From positions 124,001-188,000 of the forward strand of contig JBMOMT010000040.1 in NCBI GenBank assembly GCA_049324835.1: 64,000 nt of DNA, read 5' to 3'. A model generated the notes under the pieces. It did no database searches, was not told where the DNA came from, and worked only from the letters and a program-made list of their open reading frames with translations. Of the stretch, positions 1 to 9,269 are shown piece after piece. Origin of the DNA: JBMOMT01 sp049324835. Its GTDB lineage: Bacteria; Chloroflexota; Anaerolineae; CAYNKW01. The translations under genes were made by a program, and so were the position numbers. Position 1 is the first letter of the stretch; every line of letters starts with the position of its first letter.

Positions 1-507
1 GGCGGGGTGATCGATTGGCAACGCGGCCTTACCAGTATGATCGGGCTGGGTGAGACAGATGCAGGCGAGCATGGCGCCGCGCCGCGAGATGTAGATTTCG
101 TTACCGGTTGTGCATTCCTGGTCAAGTGGGCGGTAATGAAGCAAGTAGGCTTGTTGGATGAGCGTTTCTTTGCCTATTACGAAGAAGCTGAGTGGTGCGT
201 GCGGGCACGACGAGCAGGGTTTCGAATCCTCCACGTGCCGCAGTCGAGGCTTTGGCACAAGATCTCGCCAGAGCGGCGAGCTGCTTCACCGCAGGTGCAT
301 TATTATATGACCCGCAACCGGCTTTTGTTTCTCAGGTTGGTCAAGGCTGGGTGGCGAGCCTGGCTGTACACTTTGGCTGACTATCTCCGTACCTTGATCA
401 GTTGGAGCTTAAAACCCAGATGGCGATGCAAGCAGCAACAGCGACAAATGATGCTGCGGGCCATCGGCGATGCCTGGCAGGGTCGCTGGGGACGGGCCAG
501 AACGTGA
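1..507 (+). CDS. Family 2 glycosyltransferase, 3' part
   Basis: The reading frame is open to the left edge, so this is the C-terminal part of a longer gene. The visible part carries the end of a GT2 (GT-A fold) domain of the rhamnosyltransferase type: the FVTGCAFLVKWAVMKQVG segment, then GLLDERFFAYYEEAEWC, the acidic acceptor-side motif seen in WbbL-like enzymes. A basic, Trp-rich tail follows that probably lies on the membrane. It would transfer a nucleotide-activated sugar to a lipid-linked or growing glycan on the cytoplasmic face. It stops 15 bases before the next glycosyltransferase and starts the run of co-directional glycan genes. The substrate cannot be read from the sequence. Confidence 0.85.
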   Translation, partial: GGVIDWQRGLTSMIGLGETDAGEHGAAPRDVDFVTGCAFLVKWAVMKQVGLLDERFFAYYEEAEWCVRARRAGFRILHVPQSRLWHKISPERRAASPQVHYYMTRNRLLFLRLVKAGWRAWLYTLADYLRTLISWSLKPRWRCKQQQRQMMLRAIGDAWQGRWGRART

Positions 508-522
508 GTTGCGAGGGGCGCA

Positions 523-1740
523 ATGCACATTCTCTTTCTTTCAAGCTGGTTTCCTCATCCACCAGACAACGGCGCGCGCATGCGCACTTGGAACCTGTTG
601 CGCCAGATGGCCCGCCATCATGAAATTGCCCTGCTTTCTTTTGTGCAGAACGAACCCAGGCAGGATGACCTGGATGCAGTGAGTTCATTTTGTCGGGTGT
701 TGGGCACGGTCACTCAGCGTCGCTTTCGACCTTCACGCCCGCGAGCTATCCTGCGGCTGCTTTCGCCCCAACCACGCGCGGTGTTGGAAATGTATCACCC
801 GCAGATGGCCAAATTGATACATCAGGCCATCCATCAGCACAGCTTTGATCTGATCATCGCCTCGGAAATCGGGCCGGGGGTAAGCGCCGCGCCGTACTTG
901 ATGGATTTGGACTCACTGCCGCGAGTGATCGAGGATCTGGAGCTGTCGATGATCTGGAACCAGCTTCAGATGCAAAGTTCTTGGAGCGGGCGGATTCGAC
1001 ACAGCCTGACCTGGTGGAAACAAAAGCGTTATGCCGTTCGCCTATTGCACAGCGTCGAGGGGTGCACGGTGGCTTCCGAGCAGGAAGGTGCTTTGCTGCG
1101 TCGCCTGTCGCCCGATTTCGAGCCCCTGTCAGTGGTGCCCAACGGGCTGGACCTCGAGTTGTATGCAGGCGACTGGGGCGCGCCAGAAACTGGTACGCTG
1201 GTCTTCTCCGGTGCATTGACCTATCAGGCTAATTTCGATGCCATGGCCTTTTTCCTGCAGGATATTTGGCCCCTGATCCGGTCTGCACAACCTGGTGTGA
1301 CGCTGCGCATCACCGGCCGTACCGATGGTGTGCCATTGGCGCAACTGCCATTGACCGAAGGTGTGATCCTGACGGGTTATCTCAAAGACATCCGGCCAAC
1401 GATAGCCAAGAGTCAAATCTGTGTGGTGCCGCTGCTGACTGGTGGCGGTACACGGCTCAAGATTTTGGAAGCGATGGCCTTGGGAACGCCAGTTGTTGCA
1501 ACCAGCCGAGGCGCAGAGGGATTGGAAGCGGTGCCCGGCACGCACCTGATCATCGCCGACGAACCAGCCGGGTTTGCTGCAGCAGTGCTGTCATTGCTCG
1601 TTGATGAGAGACTGCGGGCAAAACTCACAGCCCATGGACGACAGTTGGTGCAAGAGTGTTATTCCTGGGAGAGATGCGCCCATCAGTTGGAGGAACTTCT
1701 CCGAAAAGCAGTGGTACAGAGGCAAAAGGGCCATGATTGA
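523..1740 (+). CDS. Family 4 glycosyltransferase (GT-B)
   Basis: A 405-residue GT-B glycosyltransferase. The N-terminus (MHILFLSSWFPHPPDNG) is the usual first strand and glycine loop of the acceptor domain, and the C-terminal nucleotide-sugar domain has GGGTRLKILEAMALG (about residues 307-321) followed by TPVVAT. It is a clear paralogue of the protein at 4128-5333, with the same PPD(N/S)G start. It probably adds a sugar during assembly of a surface polysaccharide repeat. The next gene starts inside its last codons (8-base overlap), which implies translational coupling. Donor and acceptor are unknown. Confidence 0.88.
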   Translation: MHILFLSSWFPHPPDNGARMRTWNLLRQMARHHEIALLSFVQNEPRQDDLDAVSSFCRVLGTVTQRRFRPSRPRAILRLLSPQPRAVLEMYHPQMAKLIHQAIHQHSFDLIIASEIGPGVSAAPYLMDLDSLPRVIEDLELSMIWNQLQMQSSWSGRIRHSLTWWKQKRYAVRLLHSVEGCTVASEQEGALLRRLSPDFEPLSVVPNGLDLELYAGDWGAPETGTLVFSGALTYQANFDAMAFFLQDIWPLIRSAQPGVTLRITGRTDGVPLAQLPLTEGVILTGYLKDIRPTIAKSQICVVPLLTGGGTRLKILEAMALGTPVVATSRGAEGLEAVPGTHLIIADEPAGFAAAVLSLLVDERLRAKLTAHGRQLVQECYSWERCAHQLEELLRKAVVQRQKGHD

Positions 1741-3181
1741 TTCACTGGCTGTGGCGGCCCGGCGCCACAGAAACCATCTCGTCCGATGGGCCGTGATCGC
1801 CAGTCTGGCGATCTTGCTGGCCGCTTTGGGCTATGCTGCGGTCAAGGTAGACCCTTTTCTTGCGCTGGCTATCACGGTGGTGCCGCTGGGGTTATTTGCC
1901 CTGTTGAAACGCATCGAACTGGGCCTCATCGGCATGATGCTCACCGCAGTGTTCCTGCGCTTTCGCATCCCCACCGGCACCGCCAGCGAAGTGGTGCTGA
2001 GTCTGGTAGTGTGCGCCGGGATTCTGGCGCTGTGGGTGTCCAAAATGTTGGTCACAGACAAAAAATTCACCCTCAAATCCTGCCCGGCCAACACGCCGCT
2101 GCTGGCTTTTATGGTCACCGTTTTCGTCTCACTGGCCTGGAGCTATGCCTTCCGCGACGTGCTGGTGCACCAGGCCGGCTCACCTTTTGTGCTGGTGGCT
2201 TCGGCAGTGGTCATGGCGCTGTTGCCAGGGACGTTTCTGCTCGTGGCCAACCTGGTGCGAGACGTCCGCTGGCTGCATATCATGGTGGGGCTGTTTCTAG
2301 CCCAGGGGCTGGTCACACTGGCCGTGACGCTGCCCATCGATCTCGAGCTGAGTTTTAGTGAAACACTCAGACAACTGGTTTTTCGCAACCCCATCGTGTG
2401 GGTCAACACCCAGGGCCTTTTTTCCATGTGGCATGTGTCCATTGCCCTCTCGCTGGCCATTTTCAACCGGAAACTCGCTGGGGGGTGGCGGGCCGTTTTA
2501 CTCGTCTATACCGCCGCATGGTTCTACTGGGGGTTCTTTTTGCGTCTCAGTTGGCTGGCGGGCTGGGTGCCCGCCTTTGTCGCCGTGGCGGTGATCGTCT
2601 TTTTTCGCTCAAGGGAATTGTTCATCCCGCTCCTGATCGTCATGATCGTGGCAGCAGGAGGATTCTACCTTCGGACGAGCTTTGAAGCCGAGGCTGAGGA
2701 AAGTGGTTTCACCCGCCTGGCCGCTTACGAGGTCAACTGGCGGGTCACCAGCCAGCACCTGATCTTTGGCACCGGGCCGGGCGGTTATGCCTCTTATTAC
2801 ATGAGCTACTTTCCCACCGAGGCCATGGCCAGCCACAGCAACTATATCGACATCATCGCCCAGACCGGCATCGTCGGCTCGTTCTTTATCGTGTGGTTCT
2901 TTTTCGCCCAGGCCCGCGGCGGCTACAGGCTGCGCCGCGAACTGGAAGGCCGGGGCGATTTTGCCGAGAGCCTGACGATAGCGGTGTTGGGAGGCACGGC
3001 CGGCTGTATCGTCGCTATGGGGCTGGGTGACTGGCTGTTTCCCTTTGCTTACACGCAGAGCATTGCCGGTTTTGACGCCGCCATGTTCAACTGGTTCTTT
3101 ATGGGCTCATTGTGGGCCGTGCGCCACACCCTCTCGCCAGCAGGTGATGGCCCCTCACTCGTCGATGGAGCCGCCGCATGA
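1733..3181 (+). CDS. O-antigen ligase / Wzy-like polymerase membrane protein
   Basis: A polytopic membrane protein of 482 residues with many hydrophobic segments. It has a large loop and the motif HSNYIDIIAQTG (about residue 368), the conserved His-rich stretch of the Wzy_C/O-antigen ligase family near its active site. Such proteins polymerise or ligate undecaprenyl-linked glycans on the outer face of the membrane. The frame is open further upstream to 1574, but I chose ATG 1733 because it overlaps the preceding stop by 8 bases and gives a normal start (MIDSLAVAARR) before the first hydrophobic segment. The stop overlaps the next start as ATGA. Confidence 0.82.
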   Translation: MIDSLAVAARRHRNHLVRWAVIASLAILLAALGYAAVKVDPFLALAITVVPLGLFALLKRIELGLIGMMLTAVFLRFRIPTGTASEVVLSLVVCAGILALWVSKMLVTDKKFTLKSCPANTPLLAFMVTVFVSLAWSYAFRDVLVHQAGSPFVLVASAVVMALLPGTFLLVANLVRDVRWLHIMVGLFLAQGLVTLAVTLPIDLELSFSETLRQLVFRNPIVWVNTQGLFSMWHVSIALSLAIFNRKLAGGWRAVLLVYTAAWFYWGFFLRLSWLAGWVPAFVAVAVIVFFRSRELFIPLLIVMIVAAGGFYLRTSFEAEAEESGFTRLAAYEVNWRVTSQHLIFGTGPGGYASYYMSYFPTEAMASHSNYIDIIAQTGIVGSFFIVWFFFAQARGGYRLRRELEGRGDFAESLTIAVLGGTAGCIVAMGLGDWLFPFAYTQSIAGFDAAMFNWFFMGSLWAVRHTLSPAGDGPSLVDGAAA

Positions 3182-4131
3182 GCGATCATCCTGACCTGTC
3201 GATCATCATCGTCAACTGGAACACCCGCGAGCTGCTGGCCGGGTGCCTGCAATCGCTGCACGAAACGGTGCAGCAGCACAGTTTTGAGACCTGGCTGGTG
3301 GACAATGCCTCCACCGATGGCAGTCTCGAGGTGGTTCGGGAGCGGTTTCCGCAAACGCACGTCATCGCCAATACCGAGAACGTGGGTTTTGTGCGGGCCA
3401 ACAACCAGGCCCTCGAGCGCTGCCAGGGACGCTACGTGCTGCTGCTCAACAGCGATACCCGGGTCCTGCCCGGCTCGCTCGATGCGGCGGTGCATTTCAT
3501 GGATGCGCACCCGCAGGCGGGGCTCGCCGGCGTGCGATTGCTCAACGCCGATGGCAGCTTTCAGGCCTCCTACACCGCCTTTCCCACGCTGTGGCGTGAA
3601 TTTCTCATCCTCACCACCCTGGGCCGGCGCTTCCTCCGCCCCGAATTTCCCAGCTACAGCCCGCAGGTCGATCGCGGCCCGCAGGAAATCGCGGGTTATA
3701 TGGAAGGCGCGTTTCTGCTGGCCCGCCACGAGGCCGTGGCACAGATCGGCGGCCTCGACGAGCGCATCTTTATGTACGCCGAGGACGTGGATTGGTGCTA
3801 TCGCTTTTTCCGGGCCGGGTGGCAGGTGTGCTACCTGCCCGATGCGCCCATCGTGCATTACGGCGGCCAGAGCAGCAAAAAACGCCGCGGTCGCATGGAA
3901 GCCGAACTGTATCGCAGCCGCGTTTATTTTTTCCACAAGCACCACGGCCCGGCGGCAGCGGCGGCGCTCAAGGCCCTCATCTATACGCTGACCCTGCCCA
4001 AGATTCTGGCTCACCGGTTCCTGCACATCCTCACCCGCGGCCGCAAGGGCCGCGTGGTCAGCGGCTGGCAAGAGCTGCGCCAGGCCCTGGGCAGCGTCGA
4101 CGACACCTTTAAGGAGCGGATGGCTTCATGA
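3178..4131 (+). CDS. Family 2 glycosyltransferase (WbbL-like)
   Basis: A 317-residue GT2 enzyme. In order: SIIIVNWNTRELLAGCL (first strand and helix), LVDNASTDGS (nucleotide loop), LLLNSDTRV (DxD-type metal site, about residue 93), then GAFLLARHEA and GLDERIFMYAEDVDWC (acceptor-side acidic motif). This is the layout of rhamnosyltransferase/WbbL-like enzymes of surface-glycan clusters. The basic C-terminal part probably touches the membrane. It overlaps both neighbours as ATGA. The sugar specificity is not deducible. Confidence 0.9.
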   Translation: MSDHPDLSIIIVNWNTRELLAGCLQSLHETVQQHSFETWLVDNASTDGSLEVVRERFPQTHVIANTENVGFVRANNQALERCQGRYVLLLNSDTRVLPGSLDAAVHFMDAHPQAGLAGVRLLNADGSFQASYTAFPTLWREFLILTTLGRRFLRPEFPSYSPQVDRGPQEIAGYMEGAFLLARHEAVAQIGGLDERIFMYAEDVDWCYRFFRAGWQVCYLPDAPIVHYGGQSSKKRRGRMEAELYRSRVYFFHKHHGPAAAAALKALIYTLTLPKILAHRFLHILTRGRKGRVVSGWQELRQALGSVDDTFKERMAS

Positions 4132-5333
4132 ACATCCTCATGCTCACCCAGGTCTTGCCCTACCCGCCCGACAGCGGGCCCAAAATCAAGACCTACAACG
4201 TCATCAAATACCTGGCCCAGACTCACCGGGTGACGCTGGTTTCGTTCGTGCGCGGCGATCAATCGGCCCACATCCGCCATCTGGAACGTTACTGCCAGGC
4301 GGTGCACACCGTGCCCATGACCCGCGGCCCGCTGCGTGATGGCCTGGCCATGATGCGCAGCCTGCTCACCGGCCAGCCCTGGATGATGGTGCGTGACGAT
4401 CGCCGGGCCATGCGTGATCTCGTGGACCGGTTGAGCGCGCAGGGGGGCTTTCACGTGGCCCACGCCGATCAGCTCAACATGTGCCAGTATGCGGCGCGCA
4501 CGCCGGGCGCGTTCAAGGTTTTCGACGCTCACAACGCCCTGTGGCTGCTCTACCAGCGCCTGTGGCAAACGATGAAGCCCGGTCCCAAGAAATGGCTGCT
4601 GGGCCGCGACTGGCGGCTGCTCAAAGGGTACGAGGGCCAGATTTGCCGCGAGTTCGATGCCCTGCTGGCCGTCAGCGACGAAGACAGGCTGGCCCTGGAG
4701 GAAGCCGCCGGCCGGTCTCTGGAGGCAGCCGTCATCCCCATCGCCATCGACACCGACGAAATCCAGGTCGTCGAGCGAGAAGCCGAGCCCAGCCACATCC
4801 TGCACATCGGCACCATGTACTGGCCGCCCAACATCGACGCCGTGAACTGGTTCATCCGCGAGGTCTACCCCCTCGTTCGCGGGGAGCGGCCCGATGTCCA
4901 GTTTGACGTGGTGGGCTCGCGCCCGCCGGCCGGGCTGCTGGCTCTCAACGAGGCCGGGCTGGGGGTCAACGTCACCGGCTACGTGGCCGATCCCACACCC
5001 TACCAGCGGCGCGCGGCCATGATGGTGGTGCCGCTGCTGGCCGGCGGCGGCATGCGGGTGAAAATCCTCAACGCCCTGGCCGAAGGCATCCCCATCGTTT
5101 CCACCTCTCTGGGCTTTGAGGGCATCGCCGTCACGCCGGGTGAGAATATCCTGGCCGCCGATATACCACAGGACTTTGCCGCCCAGGTACTGCGCCTGCT
5201 GAACGATCCACAACTGGGGCGGCGGCTGGCGGCCAACGGCCGCCGCCTGGCACAAGAGTTGTACGACTATCGCCGCGCCTGCCAGCCGCTGGATGCGGTT
5301 TACGCCCGGGCCGATCAGGGAGGCCAGCGGTGA
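4128..5333 (+). CDS. Family 4 glycosyltransferase, second paralogue
   Basis: A 401-residue GT-B protein closely built like the one at 523-1740: start MNILMLTQVLPYPPDSG, and C-terminal donor-domain motif GGGMRVKILNALAEG (about residues 305-319) followed by PIVSTSLGFEGI. It is notable that Asn stands where the paralogue and most relatives have the Glu of KILEA; this may alter donor binding. It probably adds a sugar in the same glycan pathway. The next gene starts with GTG overlapping its stop. Confidence 0.87.
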   Translation: MNILMLTQVLPYPPDSGPKIKTYNVIKYLAQTHRVTLVSFVRGDQSAHIRHLERYCQAVHTVPMTRGPLRDGLAMMRSLLTGQPWMMVRDDRRAMRDLVDRLSAQGGFHVAHADQLNMCQYAARTPGAFKVFDAHNALWLLYQRLWQTMKPGPKKWLLGRDWRLLKGYEGQICREFDALLAVSDEDRLALEEAAGRSLEAAVIPIAIDTDEIQVVEREAEPSHILHIGTMYWPPNIDAVNWFIREVYPLVRGERPDVQFDVVGSRPPAGLLALNEAGLGVNVTGYVADPTPYQRRAAMMVVPLLAGGGMRVKILNALAEGIPIVSTSLGFEGIAVTPGENILAADIPQDFAAQVLRLLNDPQLGRRLAANGRRLAQELYDYRRACQPLDAVYARADQGGQR

Positions 5334-6832
5334 GCGCAGCAAACCCCACCCTCCCCCGGCGCGAAAAATGGATCGCCGCCGGATTGTTCCTGCTGCTGTT
5401 GTTGTGTTATACTTATACCCTGCCACGCTGGGCCGACCCCAACCAAAACTCGCGGCTGGATATGATCGTGGCGGTGGTGGACGACGGCACCTTCCAGATC
5501 GACAAATATGTCGACAACACCGTAGACTATGCCAGGATCGACGGCCACTATTACAGCGACAAAGCCCCCGGCGCGGCCTTTTTGGGCATCCCAGTTTACG
5601 CCGCCCTCAAGCAAGTCCTGGACCTGCCCCTCATGGACGGTCTGATGGATCGATTGGCGGGCAACGAGGCCCTCAAGGCCACCCTGCGCCAGGAGGGCAG
5701 CGGCCTGCTGGAAACCAAAGTGCGCCTGGCCATCGCCCAGGTGGCCCTGACGTTTGTCGCCGCCGCCCTGCCCAGCGCGTTGCTGGGGGTGTGGATGTAT
5801 CGCCTGCTGGCGCGTTTTTCGGCCCGGCCCTGGCCGCGCATCGTCACCGTATTGGGCTATGGCCTGCTGACGCCGGCCTTTGCCTACGCCGGCAGTTTTT
5901 ACGGCCACCAGCTCAGCGCGGCCCTGCTGTTCGGCGCGTTCTACCTGGTCTTTACCGGCCAGAAACCCCTCAGCACGGGCAGACTACTGATCGCCGGCCT
6001 GCTGCTGGGCTACAGTGTGATCACCGAATACCCCGCGGTGCTCGTCGTCGGTATCCTGTTTGCCTATACCCTGTACCGCCTGGAAGATAAACGGCGCATC
6101 GGCTGGCTGATGTTGGGCGGTGCGCTGATCGCCGCCGGTTGGATGGCCTACAACACGGCGGTTTTTGGCGCGCCGTTGGAGCTGGGCTACAGCCATTCGG
6201 AGCTGTGGACCGAACAACACGAGACCGGATTCATGAGCCTGACCCTGCCGCACTGGCCGGCGGTCTGGGGCATCACCTTTGGCCGTTTTCGCGGGCTGTT
6301 TGTGCTCTCGCCGCTGCTGCTGCTGGCCGCGCCCGGATTCGTCCTCTGGTGGCGCTCCGGCCAGGGCCGCGCCGAATGGTGGGTCGCGCTGGGCAGCGCG
6401 GCGGCGCTGTTCCTGTTCAACGCCTCGTCGATCATGTGGTGGGGCGGTTTTGCCATCGGCCCGCGCTACCTGCTGCCCGGCCTGCCCTTCCTGGCGCTGG
6501 GGCTGCTCTTTGTGTTTCGCCGCTGGGGCGACCGGGCCTGGTTCAAGGGGCTGGCCGCCGCCCTGGCGCTCTGGTCGCTGATCGCCACCTGGGGGCTGAC
6601 GCTGGCCGAGCAGGCCTTTCCGCCGGACACGATCCGCCATCCGCTGCTCGAATACGCCTGGCCCAACTGGCAGAGCGGCAACATCGCCCGCAACCTGGGC
6701 ATGTTCCTCGGCCTGCCGGGCGTGGCCAGCCTGCTGCCGCTGGCGGCGGGCGTGGCCCTTCTGCTGGCTGCCCTGTGGGGCTTGAGCCGCGAGCACGCCA
6801 CGTCATCTTTTGAAAGTGAGAGCCGCCCATGA
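5330..6832 (+). CDS. Polytopic membrane protein, probable GT-C type glycosyltransferase
   Basis: A 500-residue polytopic protein. After the first hydrophobic segment there is an acidic external loop (LDMIVAVVDDGTFQIDKY) and the motif YYSDKAPGAAFLG, which resembles the loop after the first membrane segment of several GT-C/mannosyltransferase-like families. About ten further hydrophobic segments follow. A role in moving a polyprenol-linked sugar onto a glycan or protein is inferred from this and from its neighbours. The GTG start (5330) overlaps the upstream stop, and the end overlaps the next ATG. Confidence 0.7.
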   Translation: MSAANPTLPRREKWIAAGLFLLLLLCYTYTLPRWADPNQNSRLDMIVAVVDDGTFQIDKYVDNTVDYARIDGHYYSDKAPGAAFLGIPVYAALKQVLDLPLMDGLMDRLAGNEALKATLRQEGSGLLETKVRLAIAQVALTFVAAALPSALLGVWMYRLLARFSARPWPRIVTVLGYGLLTPAFAYAGSFYGHQLSAALLFGAFYLVFTGQKPLSTGRLLIAGLLLGYSVITEYPAVLVVGILFAYTLYRLEDKRRIGWLMLGGALIAAGWMAYNTAVFGAPLELGYSHSELWTEQHETGFMSLTLPHWPAVWGITFGRFRGLFVLSPLLLLAAPGFVLWWRSGQGRAEWWVALGSAAALFLFNASSIMWWGGFAIGPRYLLPGLPFLALGLLFVFRRWGDRAWFKGLAAALALWSLIATWGLTLAEQAFPPDTIRHPLLEYAWPNWQSGNIARNLGMFLGLPGVASLLPLAAGVALLLAALWGLSREHATSSFESESRP

Positions 6833-8517
6833 ACACCGCGACACCAAAAACCTCACCCTCCATCTCGGCCCGGGAATGGCGCTTTGTATGGGCCGTGCTC
6901 CTGGGTGTGCTGCTGCTCACCAGCCTGCCCTACCTCTACGGCTATCTCTCCAGCCCGCCGGACAAACAGTTCATGGGCCTGATGCTCGACGTGCCGGATC
7001 ACGGCCAGTACCTTTCCTGGTGGCGCAGCTTTCAGAGCGGCCTGCTGGCGCCCAACAAACTGACGCCAGAGCCGAACGAGCCGCTCTTTTTCAACCTGCT
7101 GTGGTGGGCGCTGGCCCAGGTCACCCGCTTCACCGGCCTGGGCTACGCGCCGCTGTTCCAGCTCTTTCGCTGGATCGCCGGCGCCTCGTTTCTGTGGGCG
7201 GCCTATCGCCTCATGGCCCAATTTCTGACCGAGGCGCGCCAGCGGCGCACGGCCTTTTTGCTGGTCACCTTTAGCTCCGGGCTGGGCTGGGTGCTCGTTG
7301 TGCTCAAGTACACCCTGACGAGTGGTGAACTGCTCTTTCCGCTGGATGTATTCATCGCCGAGGGCAACTCGTTTCTGTGCATTTTGGGGTATCCCCATTT
7401 CAGCTTTGCCGCTGCTTTTATCGCTCTGACCTTCGAGTTCATCTGGCGTGGCTGGAGGGAAAAGCGCACGCGGTACATGGTCATTGCCGGGGTGCTGGCC
7501 CTCATCCTGGGCTGGACGCACACCTACGATCTGCTGATCGTCTATGGCGTCATGGGCACGTTTGCCCTTTTGGTGTGGCTCCAAGAGCGCGCCTTTCCCT
7601 GGCCGCTCTTTTGGGGCGGGGTCATCATCGTGGCGCTGTCCTGCTCCGGCGCGATTTACTCCGTGATCCTGACCAGCGTCGATCCGCTGTGGGAGGAGGT
7701 GCTGGCCCAGTTTGCCAACGCCGGCGTCTATACCCCCTCGCCGCCGCACCTGGTCATCTTTTTCGGCCTGCCGCTGATCCTGGCCGTGGCGGCCTGGGCC
7801 GCGCTGATCTGGAAAAAAACGTGGGGCGACGAGAACCTGTTCATTCTGGGCTGGTTTGCGGCGGGAGCCGTGCTCAACTATATCCCCACCGATTTCCAGA
7901 TCCACATGCTCAACGGCTGGCAGTTGCCGATGATGATCCTGGTGACCAAAGGGCTGTACGACCTGGTGGCACCGGCCCTGGCCCGCTGGCGATCTGGCGC
8001 GCTTCAAAAAGCCGCGCAGTGGGTGGCCGTCGTCTTGCTGGTGGCCGTGCTGCCCACCAACCTTTACCTGTGGACGTGGCGTTTCATCGATCTGCGGCGG
8101 CACGATTACCCCTACTACCTGCATCGCGACGAGATCGCCGCCCTGGATTGGCTGCGCGAGAATGCCTCGCCGGACGAGGTGGTGCTCTCGTCGCTCACGG
8201 TGGGCCAGTACGTGCCGGCCCTGAGCGGCAACACCGCTTTTCTGGCCCACTGGGCCCAGACGGTGGATTTTTACGACAAGGAACAGCGCGTGGCGGCGTT
8301 TTTTGACACCGCTACCGCCGACGCTCGACGCGCGGAAACCGTCGCCGCTTTTGGCGTCGATTATATTTTGTACGGCCCGGCCGAGCGCGCCCTGGGCGAT
8401 TACGACCCGACGGCCACACCCTGGCTGACCCTGGCCTACACTTTACCCCAGGTCAACGTCTTTTCGATCCAACCCGACAAGCTGCCAGTGCTCACTGGCT
8501 CAGGAGGTACACCGTGA
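6829..8517 (+). CDS. Polytopic membrane protein, GT39-like
   Basis: A 562-residue polytopic protein. The first outer loop contains DVPDHGQYLSWW followed by an amphipathic stretch, similar in position to the acidic first loop of GT39/ArnT-type transferases. About a dozen hydrophobic segments and a soluble C-terminal region of roughly 130 residues (YLHRDEIAALDWLRENASPD) follow; this tail type is common in GT39-like proteins of the phylum. I do not recognise an exact family. It overlaps both neighbours by 4 bases, so it belongs to the glycan operon. Confidence 0.65.
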   Translation: MNTATPKTSPSISAREWRFVWAVLLGVLLLTSLPYLYGYLSSPPDKQFMGLMLDVPDHGQYLSWWRSFQSGLLAPNKLTPEPNEPLFFNLLWWALAQVTRFTGLGYAPLFQLFRWIAGASFLWAAYRLMAQFLTEARQRRTAFLLVTFSSGLGWVLVVLKYTLTSGELLFPLDVFIAEGNSFLCILGYPHFSFAAAFIALTFEFIWRGWREKRTRYMVIAGVLALILGWTHTYDLLIVYGVMGTFALLVWLQERAFPWPLFWGGVIIVALSCSGAIYSVILTSVDPLWEEVLAQFANAGVYTPSPPHLVIFFGLPLILAVAAWAALIWKKTWGDENLFILGWFAAGAVLNYIPTDFQIHMLNGWQLPMMILVTKGLYDLVAPALARWRSGALQKAAQWVAVVLLVAVLPTNLYLWTWRFIDLRRHDYPYYLHRDEIAALDWLRENASPDEVVLSSLTVGQYVPALSGNTAFLAHWAQTVDFYDKEQRVAAFFDTATADARRAETVAAFGVDYILYGPAERALGDYDPTATPWLTLAYTLPQVNVFSIQPDKLPVLTGSGGTP

Positions 8518-9269
8518 CCCAAACCACCCGCTCCCTCATCGTCATCCCCACCTACAACGAGGCCGAGAATCTCGAGCCCCTAATCGCCGCCATCACCGCC
8601 CTGGACAAGGGTTTTGAAATCCTGGTCGTCGACGACAACTCACCCGACGGCACCGGCCAGATCGCCGACCGTCTGAGCCGCGAGCGGCCGGGCATCCACG
8701 TGTTGCACCGCGCCGGCAAAATGGGCCTGGGCACGGCTTACGTTGAGGGCTTCAAGTGGGCCATCGCACGCGGCTACGATTACATCTTTGAGATGGACTG
8801 CGATTTCTCGCACGACCCCCACTATCTGCCCACCTTTCTGACCGAGATCGAGAGGGCCGATCTGGTCATCGGCTCGCGCTACATCAAGGGCGGCGGCACG
8901 CCCAACTGGGGCCTGCTGCGCCGGCTCATCAGCTGGGGCGGCAACACCTTTGCCCGCCTGATGCTGGGCCTCAAGGCCCACGATTGCACCGGCGGCTATC
9001 GCTGCTACCGCCGCGGGATGCTGGAGCGCGTGCCCTGGCACGAGATCCGCCTGCAAGGTTACGGCTTTCAGGTGGGCGCCGTCTATTACGTCGAGCGCCT
9101 CGGCGGCAGGGTGGCCGAATTCCCCATCATCTTTGAAGACCGCCGTGTGGGACAATCCAAAATGTCGTTCAAAATCGTGCTGGAAGCGCTGGCTTATGTC
9201 ACTCGCATGGCGCTGAGTGGCAAAAGAATGTCCAAAGCCGTCACGGCAGAAAGCCCGGGCCCGCAATGA
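8514..9269 (+). CDS. Polyprenol-phosphate sugar synthase (Dpm1-like GT2)
   Basis: A 251-residue soluble GT2 enzyme of the dolichol-phosphate mannose synthase type. It has VIPTYNEAENL (residues 10-20), VVDDNSPDGTG (38-48) and the catalytic EMDCDFSHDP (93-102). There is no C-terminal GtrA or membrane domain, so it is the short, peripheral form. It would make polyprenyl-phosphate mannose or glucose from the GDP or UDP sugar. That product is the lipid donor needed by GT39-like polytopic enzymes, which fits the GT39-like genes directly downstream. GTG start, 4-base overlaps on both sides. Confidence 0.92.
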   Translation: MTQTTRSLIVIPTYNEAENLEPLIAAITALDKGFEILVVDDNSPDGTGQIADRLSRERPGIHVLHRAGKMGLGTAYVEGFKWAIARGYDYIFEMDCDFSHDPHYLPTFLTEIERADLVIGSRYIKGGGTPNWGLLRRLISWGGNTFARLMLGLKAHDCTGGYRCYRRGMLERVPWHEIRLQGYGFQVGAVYYVERLGGRVAEFPIIFEDRRVGQSKMSFKIVLEALAYVTRMALSGKRMSKAVTAESPGPQ

